Position numbers and translations under genes: made by a program. Below are positions 45,789 through 55,101 of a DNA stretch of 64,000 nt, piece by piece (the first letter of the stretch is position 1; the number at the start of each line of letters is the position of its first letter). The DNA is from Psychrobacter sp. 72-O-c (GTDB lineage Bacteria > Pseudomonadota > Gammaproteobacteria > Pseudomonadales > Moraxellaceae), in NCBI RefSeq assembly GCF_904846605.1, contig NZ_CAJHBI010000009.1, positions 1 through 64,000 on the forward strand. Reading direction: 5' to 3'. Under the pieces are notes generated by a model. It was not told the DNA's origin. It worked only from the letters and a program-made list of their open reading frames with translations, and ran no database searches.

Positions 45789-45813
45789 AAAAAAACCTGC
45801 TTAATAGCAGGTT
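45789..45813 (-). terminator. Terminator of the RNA gene at the prophage junction
   Basis: On the minus strand, AACCTGC/GCAGGTT with a six-base loop is followed by seven T. The DNA just beyond it (AATAACAGACACAAAAAAAC) also occurs beside the tRNA-Asp terminator at 18574-18593, consistent with a stable-RNA terminator. Confidence 0.8.
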
Positions 45814-45874
45814 TAATTTGATATGTATTTGAGACAAACGTTTAATTAGATAAACTTAAGTCACTATCGAAAAA

Positions 45875-45902
45875 TGGTGGGGCTGGAGAGACTCGAACTC
45901 TC
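45875..45902 (-). other. 3' end of a tmRNA/tRNA-like gene: probable prophage attachment site
   Basis: Read on the minus strand, these 28 bases are a complete T-arm (stem GAGAG/CTCTC, loop TTCGAGT), an acceptor 3' strand CAGCCCC, discriminator A and CCA. No D- or anticodon arm precedes them; the sequence on the higher-coordinate side is phage-like. The matching 5' acceptor would read GGGGCTG, as in many tmRNA (ssrA) genes. A terminator follows at 45813. This is what an attachment site at the 3' end of ssrA leaves behind. Confidence 0.75.
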
Positions 45903-46024
45903 TTTGATGTAAATCAATACAAACCCATCACAATTAAAATAAGTAAAATCAAAACCTTATGATTCTACGTCTCGATTGATTGTGATAGTTTAACATTAAA
46001 CTGCGCCAAAAACTGCGTCAATCT

Positions 46025-46570
46025 TTATCCAGTGCACCCAACACCAACATGCTGAGCAATGACATCCGCAATCTCACGTGCGAGTGGCCATTTTTTGGCT
46101 TGATAAGTTGCCAGCTCGGTCGGATTAGAGATAAAGAATAGCTCTAAAATGATCCCACCATTCCGCACATAGCCAAGGCGTGAGTGTTGGCCACTGTTTT
46201 CTGGTTTAAAGCCACCAGCAGAGCCGCGAACTGGGATACCCATCACATCACTAACTGCTTCACAGAGTTTTTGACAGATTGCTTTATCTTTGGGTTGCGC
46301 TAGTGCTTCGACGCCGCCGGCGGTTGGGAGGTGAAAGGCATTACAGTGAAACTCAATAGCGACATTGCCTTTTTTGATCAGCTTGATAGCCTGGCGTAGT
46401 GATTGATTGTCACTCCCTTTACCGTCTGTGATCGCATCGATGCCCAAATCTTTTAAGCAGTAAGCGACGATATTGCGCATATCAGTAGTGATTTCAGCTT
46501 CAGTGACGTTGCCGTTGACTGCGCCGGGGTCGGTATTGCTGTGGCCTGCTGTGATAGTAACTGTGCTCAT
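46025..46570 (-). CDS. Phage endolysin, N-acetylmuramoyl-L-alanine amidase (Amidase_3)
   Basis: This is a 181-residue zinc amidase that cleaves the peptide from muramic acid in peptidoglycan. It shows VTITAGHSNTDPGAVNG with the first zinc His, AEITTDMRNIVA with the Glu ligand, VAIEFHCNAF with the second His, and GGIILELFFISNPTEL with the catalytic Glu. There is no signal peptide or cell-wall-binding domain, so release needs the holin. AAGGAT precedes the ATG. It is the last gene before the attachment site, separated from the small gene upstream by a terminator. Confidence 0.9.
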   Translation of the reverse strand: MSTVTITAGHSNTDPGAVNGNVTEAEITTDMRNIVAYCLKDLGIDAITDGKGSDNQSLRQAIKLIKKGNVAIEFHCNAFHLPTAGGVEALAQPKDKAICQKLCEAVSDVMGIPVRGSAGGFKPENSGQHSRLGYVRNGGIILELFFISNPTELATYQAKKWPLAREIADVIAQHVGVGCTG

Positions 46571-46593
46571 AGATTTATCCTTTTTCAGACATT

Positions 46594-46616
46594 AAAAAAG
46601 CCTCTGAATAGAGGCT
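46594..46616 (-). terminator. Terminator upstream of the endolysin gene
   Basis: On the minus strand, AGCCTC/GAGGCT with a six-base loop is followed by TTTTTT. Confidence 0.8.
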
Positions 46617-46633
46617 GTGATTAATGTCGATTG

Positions 46634-46789
46634 TTATTTGTCTGCGAGTCGTAGCGCCCAATGCAGTGCGTTGAGTGCTGCTAAGCCGCGTCGATAATAC
46701 TTTGGTTCGACATATGGCTGGATAACCTCGCTGTTCTGTACTGCGATACTAGTTAGGTTCTTTGCTAGTTTGATAAATTTTCTTCTCAT
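46634..46789 (-). CDS. Small basic phage protein in the lysis cassette
   Basis: This is a 51-residue protein starting MRRKFIKLAKNLTSIAV and ending LNALHWALRLADK. It lies between the holin-like gene and the amidase. AAGGGA is correctly spaced before the ATG, which supports translation. It has no strong membrane helix. The position suggests a lysis accessory role, but no family is recognised. Confidence 0.6.
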   Translation of the reverse strand: MRRKFIKLAKNLTSIAVQNSEVIQPYVEPKYYRRGLAALNALHWALRLADK

Positions 46790-46805
46790 GATTTATTCCC
46801 TTTGA

Positions 46806-47198
46806 TTACTTGCCGAAGATGGCAAAAGCGGCGTCTTTAACCTCTTTGATGATTGCTGATGCTGGCTTACCTTGCATGAGAGCGACAGCTTGATAGACAA
46901 TACCTATGGCTAACATGCCAAACACTGCCCACATGAGCATGATTGCGCCTTGCGTCATTGGGCTATAATCTTGCCACCCATAAATTTCGATGTGTGCTTG
47001 ACCACCGAATAAACTAATCGTTACAGCAATTGTAAACTTAACGATAACTGATATATTGACTTGTATTTTACCGTCCTTGCCGATGTCGCCGCTTAGCATT
47101 AAGCCAAAAACAGCGCCGATAACAGCAGCAAAGACTTTTGGCAGAAACGCCAGCAGCTTTAATATAATAACGTCAATAAATGGTGTGTTATTTGGCAT
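46806..47198 (-). CDS. Holin-like membrane protein
   Basis: This is a 130-residue protein with three hydrophobic stretches (about residues 8-35, 46-64 and 80-104) and a charged C-terminus (IIKEVKDAAFAIFGK). Size, helix count and position just before the amidase fit a phage holin that opens the inner membrane for endolysin release. The start at 47198 has a strong AAGGAGATGT before the ATG. A longer frame to 47219 would overlap the preceding terminator. No specific holin family is assigned. Confidence 0.72.
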   Translation of the reverse strand: MPNNTPFIDVIILKLLAFLPKVFAAVIGAVFGLMLSGDIGKDGKIQVNISVIVKFTIAVTISLFGGQAHIEIYGWQDYSPMTQGAIMLMWAVFGMLAIGIVYQAVALMQGKPASAIIKEVKDAAFAIFGK

Positions 47199-47220
47199 AC
47201 ATCTCCTTAATTTTGGCAAT

Positions 47221-47243
47221 AAAAAAGCACCGATTAAGGTGCT
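47221..47243 (-). terminator. Terminator between tail-tip and lysis genes
   Basis: On the minus strand, AGCACC/GGTGCT with loop TTAATC is followed by TTTTTTATT. Confidence 0.82.
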
Positions 47244-47307
47244 GTATTAATAATCCACTATTTATATATTACTTATAGTTATACTTATCAGTAATAACCA
47301 ATTTTTT

Positions 47308-47967
47308 CTAGTATCCCGTGACGTCTATTATTAAAACGTACAAACCCCATGCTGGAACAATATCACCATTACTATCATTACTGACTTCAACGGCTGCTTC
47401 TAATGCGTAAGTATCTCCTCTTTTTGCTAAAGCTATAGTCATCAAATCAGAGTTTTTATTCCACGCTGGAAATTGGATTGTTAGTGCTGCAACATTCTTC
47501 CCAATGTAATTTTTTGACCAGCAGGTATTCCTACCGTTTACGGTGGTTAGCTCAGGCCTAATATCAGAGAACTTAACAACGTCCAGTATCTTTAACGCCT
47601 TTTGGTTGCTTGTGTAAACTAAAGAACCTGATTCCCCGAAAACCTCTAAACCGTAGTTATCAGTAGAATTGGCGGGGATGTTATAGTCAAACCTTATGAC
47701 TTCGCCTTGGCCTATACCTACGTGAGCATAAGGCTCGTTATCTACTGGGTCATCTAACCAGTAAAAAGCGCCCCCTTGTTTTGTTAATAACGTATGTCCA
47801 TCATACGGTCTAGTAGCAAATACATGCTTATTTGAAAATTGACCGTACTGCCTTCCTGAACCGTTGGGGTTATTGTGGTCAAGTTTATCTCTAAACACAA
47901 ATAAAGGTGCTTTGTCCAATACTTGTTTACTACCGTTGTCATTTACAACCTCAAATCCTGTGCTCAT
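47308..47967 (-). CDS. Phage tail-tip-associated protein
   Basis: This is a 219-residue protein without a signal peptide, rich in beta-strand-forming residues. It starts MSTGFEVVNDNGSKQVLDK, which parallels the start of the neighbouring small gene (GLQVFDENGINVLDT), so the two probably share a domain. Its stop-to-start spacing with that gene is zero (TAA directly followed by ATG), indicating coupled translation. Proteins of this kind follow J in many phages and are part of the tail tip or side fibres. No named family is certain. Confidence 0.65.
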   Translation of the reverse strand: MSTGFEVVNDNGSKQVLDKAPLFVFRDKLDHNNPNGSGRQYGQFSNKHVFATRPYDGHTLLTKQGGAFYWLDDPVDNEPYAHVGIGQGEVIRFDYNIPANSTDNYGLEVFGESGSLVYTSNQKALKILDVVKFSDIRPELTTVNGRNTCWSKNYIGKNVAALTIQFPAWNKNSDLMTIALAKRGDTYALEAAVEVSNDSNGDIVPAWGLYVLIIDVTGY

Positions 47968-48240
47968 TTAATATACCCCCACGTATAAACTACGTTTAAA
48001 AGATGACCTTGTGTTAGTTACTGTACACTTATTGCCTGAAAACTCCACCTTAACTTGGCTATCTTCATATCGCATACTAGGACTCGCGATGAAAAAGGGT
48101 GTTTCTGTTGCAAATAAATCACTATAGAAAACCACAACATTTGGATCATAATCAAACTTGCCAAATATTTTTACTGTACCTGAATTAGTATCTAATACGT
48201 TGATACCATTTTCATCGAAAACCTGTAACCCTTTTGGCAT
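47968..48240 (-). CDS. Small phage tail-tip protein
   Basis: This is a 90-residue protein starting MPKGLQVFDENGINVLDTNS, similar at its start to the next gene (47308-47967). AAGGAGAAAGAT precedes the ATG at 48240, a strong ribosome site. The longer frame begins at 48306 inside the end of J and has no Shine-Dalgarno. It is probably a tail-tip or fibre-associated protein; function unknown. Confidence 0.65.
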   Translation of the reverse strand: MPKGLQVFDENGINVLDTNSGTVKIFGKFDYDPNVVVFYSDLFATETPFFIASPSMRYEDSQVKVEFSGNKCTVTNTRSSFKRSLYVGVY

Positions 48241-48299
48241 ATCTTTCTCCTTACCAAATAACTTTCTAAAAAATCTCTTAATCATACTTAGAAAATTAT

Positions 48300-51200
48300 T
48301 TACCATAGTCCTAATCTCACTCTTAGTGTGTTGTTATCATCGTAAACACTTAGTAAACTGTCTTGTATCTCAAGTCTTGCGCCTGTTTGAGCTGACTTAA
48401 AATGTCCGATTGTGGCTGACAATGCGTCTAATGAGCCTATGGTTGCCGTATCGATACTAATAAGACCTATTGACGCTTTTGGTGCGTAAAAGTTACGAGT
48501 ATAAACTCCAGCTGCCACCGTCACACCGTCGATTACTTGCGGTGTGCTTAGTACCATTAAAGGACTTACACCGTCATCGACGCCATTAGCAGGTGCGGAT
48601 ATTGTGAACCTATCGGCTCGAACATCAAACGCGCTAAAGTTATTCTTTTGAACAACAAGACCATAACCTGCAATTTTACCCCCTGCATCAATCTTGATAG
48701 TGTGCTGCGCTTTTACATCTGTCTCAGTAGCTACCAGCGAGTCAAGCACTACCTTTTCAGCATTCAACTGTCCAACTTGGTCAGCGATAACGGCTTTCTG
48801 CGCTGTTAAGTCAGCCTTCGCAGCGTTTATATCTGCTATCAGACTGTCGTACTCAGCTTTTAATGCTGTGTCAGGCGTAGAGTTGCGCTTAGCGGTTAAG
48901 TCAGCGACCTTGCTTGTGTAGTCATTGATCTGAGTCGTTAAGGCTGTTGATTGTGCGTTTAGATTAGTGACGTCTTTATCCAAACGAGCTTTAGCAATCT
49001 CATTCTTTAACTTCTCAGCGTTACCTACAGCCGATATAGTTTCGATGGCTGTTTGCTGACCGTCAATAACGCCTTGCATGCTTGAAAAGCTACCTGCAAT
49101 AGAGCCAAAATCTGTGCTAAATGCCCCGCTGCCTTCGACTAATGAAGCTAGATTTTCGCCTACTGACGATTGAAGCTCGGTAACTTTAGCGGCCAATCCG
49201 GTGCCTGGAGTAGTGATAGCAAGATCCAAGTCTTGTATTAATGCGATGTTGCCTTGTGTCTCTGCTTTGAGTTGAGTAAAGCTAGTAGCAAAAGCAGCGT
49301 CATTGGTGGCTAGCGTCTCAAGCTCTTGACGTAAAGCGGCATTGCTATCATTAAACTCAGACTGCAAGTTGGTGACACGCTCGTTAGCGGCGTAGTTATC
49401 ACGCGCCACAGTCTTGGCATATGTCCACTGCTGACTACTGCTAGCGTCTACATGGCGAGTTTTGTCTGCATAACGTGGCTTGTAGTCAAGAATAACACCT
49501 TGCAACGTTTCGTATTGCACGCCAAGCTCGTTATTAATCTCGATTTGCTCATCGAGTATCGTAATGATCTTGTCGCTTGCAATATTAGCTTTATCTAGCG
49601 CTTGGTTGGCAGTGTTTTGAGCGTTATCACTAACGAGTTTGGCGGCATTAACAATAGCAGTGTTAAGATCAGCGCGCTTTAAAAACAGATCATCAAACTT
49701 GCCATTAAAAGCAGTTCTGATAATAACGCTAGTCGTGCTCATATCAGCCAGTTTCGGTGTAATATAACTCACTAAAGCATTATAAGCAGCTGTATAAGCT
49801 ATAGATGAAACGTCATACTTTGTAGCGCGAGCTAGCAGATCGGTATTAACTCGCTGCATCTCGTCGAATATTAATTTGACCTGTTTTTTCTCGACCGCTG
49901 TTAGCTTGTTGTCTGCTGCGATTTCTGTTAAAGATGATAGTGCGGCGGTTGCTGACTGCTGCGCGGCTATCGCTTTATCGTCTGCTGTTTTGGCGTTTGC
50001 TTTTGCAGTGTTAGCGGTACTTTGTGCAGCTACTGCTTTGTCATCAGCGTCTTTCGCGGCGGCCATTGCTTCGCTAGCGGCTTGAGCGGCATCCGTTGCG
50101 GCTTTGTCAGTCACAACTACCCATGTATTGCCGTCCCAGCGTTTTGGTGTATTTTTGCCTCCTGTTGTGTCGATCCATAGGTTTTGTGGGAGTTGACGCG
50201 CGGCGGAAGGGGTTTGCCATTGATAAATAACCTCACCCTTGTTTCCTGCGGCGGTGGCGGCGTTGCTAGCAGCTGTTGCGGCTGCGTCAGCGGCTCTTTG
50301 AGCGTCATCGGCTTGTTGCTTAGTCTCGATGATGTCTTGTATGCGGGTGGCAGTTTCAGCTGATAACTCACGCTCAACTACTTCTATTTTGTCAATTTTT
50401 GAGGTTAAGATGCCGTTAAGACTACCTTCGTTAATTTCTCCCTCAATTAAATCAAGCACTTTATCAGCACTGTTATCAGTCGTAGCAGTAACCCAAGCTG
50501 ACCACGCGCTTTTGTTGCCGAGCTTATCGACTAAACGTGCTTTATATGACTGCGATAGACCGCCCTGTAAGCCACTAATGGTGTGCGTATTAGTAGGGTA
50601 GCTTGCTTGTGTTAATGCTGCCACGTTGACATCAGGCGCACTACCAACTTGTATCTCGGTGTAGTCACTATCGCCACTACCTTGACCAAATCCCCATTTC
50701 AACTCCATACCAAATAACACACCAGTAGCAGTCAAGCTAACAATAACGGGCGGCACTCCCACTTTGCCTTCGATAGCCGTTAGCATAGATGTGACAGGTT
50801 TTGAGATAGCATCAAACGCGCTAACTGCTCTGACGCGCGCTACGTAATTACCGCTATAAACTCCGTCAATTTCTACTGATATATTGCCTGTGCGTGGTAC
50901 TGTAACCCAGTCGCCATCGTCTTTGCGCCATTCCACATCATAAGCAACCGCCTCTTTTACTTGTGCCCACGTTATGATTAGCGTGGTAACGGTTAAGCCT
51001 TGAGCGACACGATGACGACTATCAAGCGCGACCGTTTCCGGTGCTGCGATAATATAAGGGTTGTTGGTAGGTACGACTGGACGCTGCTCAATAATTGTGC
51101 CGTTGTCAATTTGCGCGTACATGCTAGGGTCATATTGCATTGCAGTGTAATTGTACTGAGTAGCATCTTCGTTTTGCGTGACCGACATAACGATAAATGG

Positions 51201-52913
51201 CATTGTTGGCATCTCAGCCGTATTGACCGCCCAGACGTTTTGACTAGCGACTGGATCAAAAGCAAGTGCGACAGTAATAGCGCGACCATTGATAGCGGTA
51301 ATCACACGCTCTTGCGCTTTGCCGGACTCAAGATTAACAATGAGTTTATCGCCAACGGTAGCAGGAACATTGTCACGGTCAACGGTAATTACTTTACGAT
51401 TGGCACTGACAGACGATATGCGGCCACCATTATTGGCACCAGTAAACATCATATCCGCAATGTCTAAGCGGCTGCCAACAACAGGTAGCGAGCCATCTAA
51501 ACCCATTGCAAAACTAACGGTTTGAGTGCGGTTAATCTCAGCGAGTAAAGCAGCTAAACCCATGCGATAGGCTTGCCCTTCGCTTGTGCAGCCGACAGCC
51601 GATAAGTCGAGTAGGTTAATCCCAAATTCGGCAATGGCTTGCTCATTGCGTACCATCACATATTCAGTTTCATAAGCATTGGCAGGGTTTGACCATGCCA
51701 CCTTTGCAATCGTATGTCTATCGCTTGCGGCGCTGCCTGTTTTGACGAACGCGCCATTGATAACGTTGGCACGAGTAATCACATACTCAGCATCACGAGC
51801 CGTATCAGCATCGACTACGATTTGTGAGCCATTCCAAAAGCTCATGCCTCTAAATATACCTGCGACATGCTGCAAGACTTGATAAGCATCCTCAGTTTTT
51901 TGCAAATATAGATTGCAGGTAAAGCGCGGCTCAGTACCGCCTTTTCCATCATTTACTGGTTCATCACAAACTCTTGCGATATGCTCAAGCGCCCACTTAT
52001 TAATCATAAACGGCTGTATTTTATCGCCTAAGCCATAACGCTTATTGGTAATTAAGTCGTAGTAATGCCAAGCCGGATTGGTGGTATAACCTTGCTTAAA
52101 TGTACCGTCCCAAATACCAGTGCTAGTACGAGTTGCAGTGTCATAGTTGCTAGGCACTTGCACATAAACGCCCTGCATATCAACCGATAGCTTAGGGATA
52201 TTACTAAACGTCTTAGCGTCAAACGATAAATAGAGTAATGCGCTGCAAGGATAGCGTAATTTTGCGTCAATAATCTCAGCAATGCTATCAACCTGCATGC
52301 CGTTAAATAACAGCTCATTGTCACCGTCAGCCGTAATTTTACGCACACGAATTTGCCAATTATTTTGAGCGTCTGGTAATTTAACATTGTAAGTCTTTTG
52401 GTAGCGACCACTGGTTTTAGCAGTCAATGACGTATTAAGCATCGTTACATAGCCGTTGCCGTCTGTCTGTACATCTATCGCATAAGCGACAGTAGTGCCG
52501 ACTACATCGCCTTTATCGGTGACGTTTTTGAGCAGTGGAAATGAGATGTTGACGTTGATGCTAGATAGCTGGGTATTGGTAATGCTGCGAATATAAGGCG
52601 TATCGCTAGAGAGTTGGACGTTAATGCCAACCTCGTTGCTTGCGCTCGGCATACCTGCGATATGAGTTTGGTCAACTGTGCCGTGGCGAATCTCCCACTC
52701 GACATTCTCAAAGTTTGGATTGCCGCTATCATCAACTAAAGGCGTACCCTCAAGCATGATACTAGCTGCGCCATTCGCTAGACCTTTGACTTCACCAGCT
52801 GATAATAGATATAGTGCTTTTAGGCGGCTAATTGACGCAATAGTGTCGTCAGCGATAGACGGACGGCTAGGCTGTTTTTGACCTGCTTTTCGGCCTTCGA
52901 TAACTACTGACAT
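48300..52913 (-). CDS. Phage tail tip/host-specificity protein J
   Basis: This 1537-residue central tail fibre protein is the lambda gpJ counterpart. The N-terminal half (about 1-620) has the J core (AGEVKGLANGAASIMLEGTPL, RYGLGDKIQPFMINKWAL, CNLYLQKTEDAYQVLQHVAGIFRG). Two fibronectin type III-like domains follow (about 640-820). A long Ala-rich coiled-coil region (about 870-1400, with repeats such as AADAAATAASNAATAAG) precedes a C-terminal domain (about 1400-1537) that probably touches the host. The stop of gene I overlaps its start (TAATG), so translation is coupled. It is longer than lambda J (1132), mainly through the coiled coil. Confidence 0.93.
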   Translation of the reverse strand: MSVVIEGRKAGQKQPSRPSIADDTIASISRLKALYLLSAGEVKGLANGAASIMLEGTPLVDDSGNPNFENVEWEIRHGTVDQTHIAGMPSASNEVGINVQLSSDTPYIRSITNTQLSSINVNISFPLLKNVTDKGDVVGTTVAYAIDVQTDGNGYVTMLNTSLTAKTSGRYQKTYNVKLPDAQNNWQIRVRKITADGDNELLFNGMQVDSIAEIIDAKLRYPCSALLYLSFDAKTFSNIPKLSVDMQGVYVQVPSNYDTATRTSTGIWDGTFKQGYTTNPAWHYYDLITNKRYGLGDKIQPFMINKWALEHIARVCDEPVNDGKGGTEPRFTCNLYLQKTEDAYQVLQHVAGIFRGMSFWNGSQIVVDADTARDAEYVITRANVINGAFVKTGSAASDRHTIAKVAWSNPANAYETEYVMVRNEQAIAEFGINLLDLSAVGCTSEGQAYRMGLAALLAEINRTQTVSFAMGLDGSLPVVGSRLDIADMMFTGANNGGRISSVSANRKVITVDRDNVPATVGDKLIVNLESGKAQERVITAINGRAITVALAFDPVASQNVWAVNTAEMPTMPFIVMSVTQNEDATQYNYTAMQYDPSMYAQIDNGTIIEQRPVVPTNNPYIIAAPETVALDSRHRVAQGLTVTTLIITWAQVKEAVAYDVEWRKDDGDWVTVPRTGNISVEIDGVYSGNYVARVRAVSAFDAISKPVTSMLTAIEGKVGVPPVIVSLTATGVLFGMELKWGFGQGSGDSDYTEIQVGSAPDVNVAALTQASYPTNTHTISGLQGGLSQSYKARLVDKLGNKSAWSAWVTATTDNSADKVLDLIEGEINEGSLNGILTSKIDKIEVVERELSAETATRIQDIIETKQQADDAQRAADAAATAASNAATAAGNKGEVIYQWQTPSAARQLPQNLWIDTTGGKNTPKRWDGNTWVVVTDKAATDAAQAASEAMAAAKDADDKAVAAQSTANTAKANAKTADDKAIAAQQSATAALSSLTEIAADNKLTAVEKKQVKLIFDEMQRVNTDLLARATKYDVSSIAYTAAYNALVSYITPKLADMSTTSVIIRTAFNGKFDDLFLKRADLNTAIVNAAKLVSDNAQNTANQALDKANIASDKIITILDEQIEINNELGVQYETLQGVILDYKPRYADKTRHVDASSSQQWTYAKTVARDNYAANERVTNLQSEFNDSNAALRQELETLATNDAAFATSFTQLKAETQGNIALIQDLDLAITTPGTGLAAKVTELQSSVGENLASLVEGSGAFSTDFGSIAGSFSSMQGVIDGQQTAIETISAVGNAEKLKNEIAKARLDKDVTNLNAQSTALTTQINDYTSKVADLTAKRNSTPDTALKAEYDSLIADINAAKADLTAQKAVIADQVGQLNAEKVVLDSLVATETDVKAQHTIKIDAGGKIAGYGLVVQKNNFSAFDVRADRFTISAPANGVDDGVSPLMVLSTPQVIDGVTVAAGVYTRNFYAPKASIGLISIDTATIGSLDALSATIGHFKSAQTGARLEIQDSLLSVYDDNNTLRVRLGLW

Positions 52914-53476
52914 TATGTATCCTCATTGACTATCTGTAAGCTGATAATGTGACCGCCGATATGACGACGACCTAATAGCAAGGGCTGCACGTTACCTTGA
53001 GCGGTTGTCGTGACTGCGCCACCAAAAGCGTAACTCGCTTTGTTGCCCGACTCATCTTGTTGCTCAATGTTAGGGGTCGGCATAAGCAGGGTTGCAGCAC
53101 CGCCGATCATCAAACCAACACCTGGAGCTATCAGTCCTTGTGCGCCTGGCACAAAAATACCAACGCCTACCAATACAGCGCCCGCAATAACTTGCAGCCA
53201 ACCACCAGCATCACCACCCGCACCGACAATTTCGGGCACAATGCGGATCACTTGAGCGCCTGTATTATGCTCGATCTGACTGTCAGCAATATTATCGTCG
53301 TCATTAAATACCGCAAAAAATAACCCGTCTTTATGCGCGTTTGCCATAAATTGCTTAAAGCCTTTAATTTGATAGCTCAATGCCTCACAAGCTTCGCGTG
53401 GGCTAGCAACGTCTAGCTCAAAAGACTTGCCAAACATTTCAGCGAGTACGCCACTCAATTCAATACGTCTTAGCAT
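52913..53476 (-). CDS. Phage tail assembly protein I
   Basis: This 187-residue protein resembles lambda gpI. An N-terminal ubiquitin-like part (RIELSGVLAEMFGKSFELDVASPREACEALSYQIKGF) is followed by a Gly-rich hydrophobic segment (about 105-145: AGAVLVGVGIFVPG, GLIAPGVGLMIGGAATLL). It helps initiate tail assembly with J, K and L. Its TAA overlaps the ATG of J by one base. A terminator-like hairpin separates it from K. Confidence 0.88.
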   Translation of the reverse strand: MLRRIELSGVLAEMFGKSFELDVASPREACEALSYQIKGFKQFMANAHKDGLFFAVFNDDDNIADSQIEHNTGAQVIRIVPEIVGAGGDAGGWLQVIAGAVLVGVGIFVPGAQGLIAPGVGLMIGGAATLLMPTPNIEQQDESGNKASYAFGGAVTTTAQGNVQPLLLGRRHIGGHIISLQIVNEDT

Positions 53477-53490
53477 TTATGACCTCGCAT

Positions 53491-53513
53491 AAAAAACCCC
53501 ACAATTAAGTGGG
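53491..53513 (-). terminator. Hairpin terminator between tail genes K and I
   Basis: On the minus strand, CCCAC/GTGGG with loop TTAATT is followed by GTTTTTT. Confidence 0.75.
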
Positions 53514-53532
53514 CGGTGGGTTGTTTTTATTG

Positions 53533-54282
53533 TTACATCAGTGATTTATGGCGCACAATAATAGCTTTGCGCTCTTGCCAAATATTGCCATATATCTCGC
53601 GTCTTGACCTTCGCAAGTATGGATGATGCAACACTAAGTGATTGTTAATCACACGCTCTGATTGCTCACTGGTTAAGCTGCTATCATCGCCGAGGTAGAT
53701 AAGCGCATGATTGACATGGTGTGTCGGCTGAACACGGCACAAAATAACATCATGTCGCTGCAAACTACCGACTTGTACAAAGCCTTGAGATTCAAAGTTA
53801 GCGACATATAAATCATCACTGTCGGCTGACTCCCACCATAAATCTGTCCTCTCAAAGTTGTCAATATCAATGCCAAGCTCACGGCTGTAGTAGTCACGGA
53901 CTATACTAAAGCAATCTAAAACACCGTGAATGTACTCACGATTAATTAGCGGCGCTTGATAGCCTTTATCTTTATGGACTTTAATGTCAGTCTCAGGATA
54001 GGCCACGATAACCCACGGTAGATTATGTTTGCTCATTTGCAGCTTGTCGAATGTCGAGGGATTTGATGAGCCGTCTGGGTGACTATGGACGATAGCTTCT
54101 ATCTTACCTAGTTTCTCAGCGCGGACTAAATCACGCGGATCAATCTTAAACTCGCTATCGTTATCCGCTATGTTACGACACTCAACATACTCACGATTGA
54201 CTAAAAAGCCGCAACACTCACGCGGATAGCAAGCGGCGGCATGATTAAGCATCGCTTCTTTGGTTGCTTTTAAAATATACAT
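53533..54282 (-). CDS. Phage tail assembly protein K (JAMM + NlpC/P60)
   Basis: This is a 249-residue two-domain protein. Residues 1-110 form an MPN/JAMM-like domain with PRECCGFLV and HSHPDGSSNPSTFD, the zinc-binding pattern. Residues 125-240 form an NlpC/P60 domain with the catalytic Cys in GVLDCFSIVRDYY and the His in HVNHALIYLGD. It matches lambda gpK, thought to process cell-wall material or act in tail-tip maturation. It lies nine bases after L. Confidence 0.9.
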   Translation of the reverse strand: MYILKATKEAMLNHAAACYPRECCGFLVNREYVECRNIADNDSEFKIDPRDLVRAEKLGKIEAIVHSHPDGSSNPSTFDKLQMSKHNLPWVIVAYPETDIKVHKDKGYQAPLINREYIHGVLDCFSIVRDYYSRELGIDIDNFERTDLWWESADSDDLYVANFESQGFVQVGSLQRHDVILCRVQPTHHVNHALIYLGDDSSLTSEQSERVINNHLVLHHPYLRRSRREIYGNIWQERKAIIVRHKSLM

Positions 54283-54291
54283 AGTAGCGCC

Positions 54292-55086
54292 TTAGTTAAG
54301 ATTAGAGGCCGGATAGCCGCCAAACCCTAAAGGTTCGTTTTCGCCAAATCGCTTTTTGCAGTCTGACAGTCTACCGCCGCACCGATCAAACGCAGGGTTA
54401 TCAGTTCGCTCACCGTCTTTGGTGAACATAGCTGTACCGGTATAGCCACAATACTCGCTACGATACTGACCTCGTACTGCCCATGTGCAATAAGACGTGA
54501 TATTGATAGTCGGTATTTTGATGCGTTGAGCCGCTAACGGGCTTGCTAATTCAAAGGTTACGGTATCAAACTGTTCTTCTGTTTTTTGCTCAATCGTCCA
54601 GTATTCGCTAGTAAACTCATTAGGATTAGCGGTTGGATTGCCTTCGGTGAAGTTTGCGGCGTCGAGATATTTAGCAAGTAAGCGCGTGACTTTTAAGGTC
54701 GCCCCGGCAAAGTCTTTGTATAGAGCGCACATAATAGTTACAGCGCCCACAGTGCCATCAATCTCGTTTGCTATAACTAGGGTGGGTGATGACGGACGAC
54801 CATCACCGCGCACTTCTAATCCGTCAGATTGTATCGCTACTGGTGTATAAGACTGACCCTGCCAGATAATATCGCGTCTTATTGTCTCGCCTTTACCTGT
54901 ATTTGTTACATGATATTGACTGTCAGCAAACTCATCTTTGCTAGCGAATTTAAACAAGTATTCCCATTCCTCATAAGATTGATGGCCGTGCCATCGAAGT
55001 AAGCTGCCGCCTAGTTTAGTTGCGTCCAACTCATAAAGCGTAACAAGACCCGTAACGCTAAGTTTTTGTAAGTCTGAGCTAAGCAT
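54292..55086 (-). CDS. Phage minor tail protein L
   Basis: This 264-residue protein corresponds to lambda gpL. The N-terminal part begins LQKLSVTGLVTLYELDATKLGG. The C-terminal part has four Cys (SYCTWAVRGQYRSEYCGY, RCGGRLSDCKKRFG) that in lambda gpL bind an iron-sulfur cluster, then PLGFGGYPAS. It joins the tail tip between M and K. It lies 15 bases after the gene at 55102. Confidence 0.92.
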   Translation of the reverse strand: MLSSDLQKLSVTGLVTLYELDATKLGGSLLRWHGHQSYEEWEYLFKFASKDEFADSQYHVTNTGKGETIRRDIIWQGQSYTPVAIQSDGLEVRGDGRPSSPTLVIANEIDGTVGAVTIMCALYKDFAGATLKVTRLLAKYLDAANFTEGNPTANPNEFTSEYWTIEQKTEEQFDTVTFELASPLAAQRIKIPTINITSYCTWAVRGQYRSEYCGYTGTAMFTKDGERTDNPAFDRCGGRLSDCKKRFGENEPLGFGGYPASNLN

Positions 55087-55101
55087 TGTCGCTCCTAAAT
55101 T

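Noticed and set aside
45875..45902. Complete tRNA gene at the prophage junction
   Set aside because: Only a T-arm and acceptor 3' strand are present; no D-arm or anticodon arm can be folded from the next bases.
51000..51467. 155-residue + strand ORF inside gene J
   Set aside because: Antisense shadow of J; no ribosome site or phage-gene context on the + strand.
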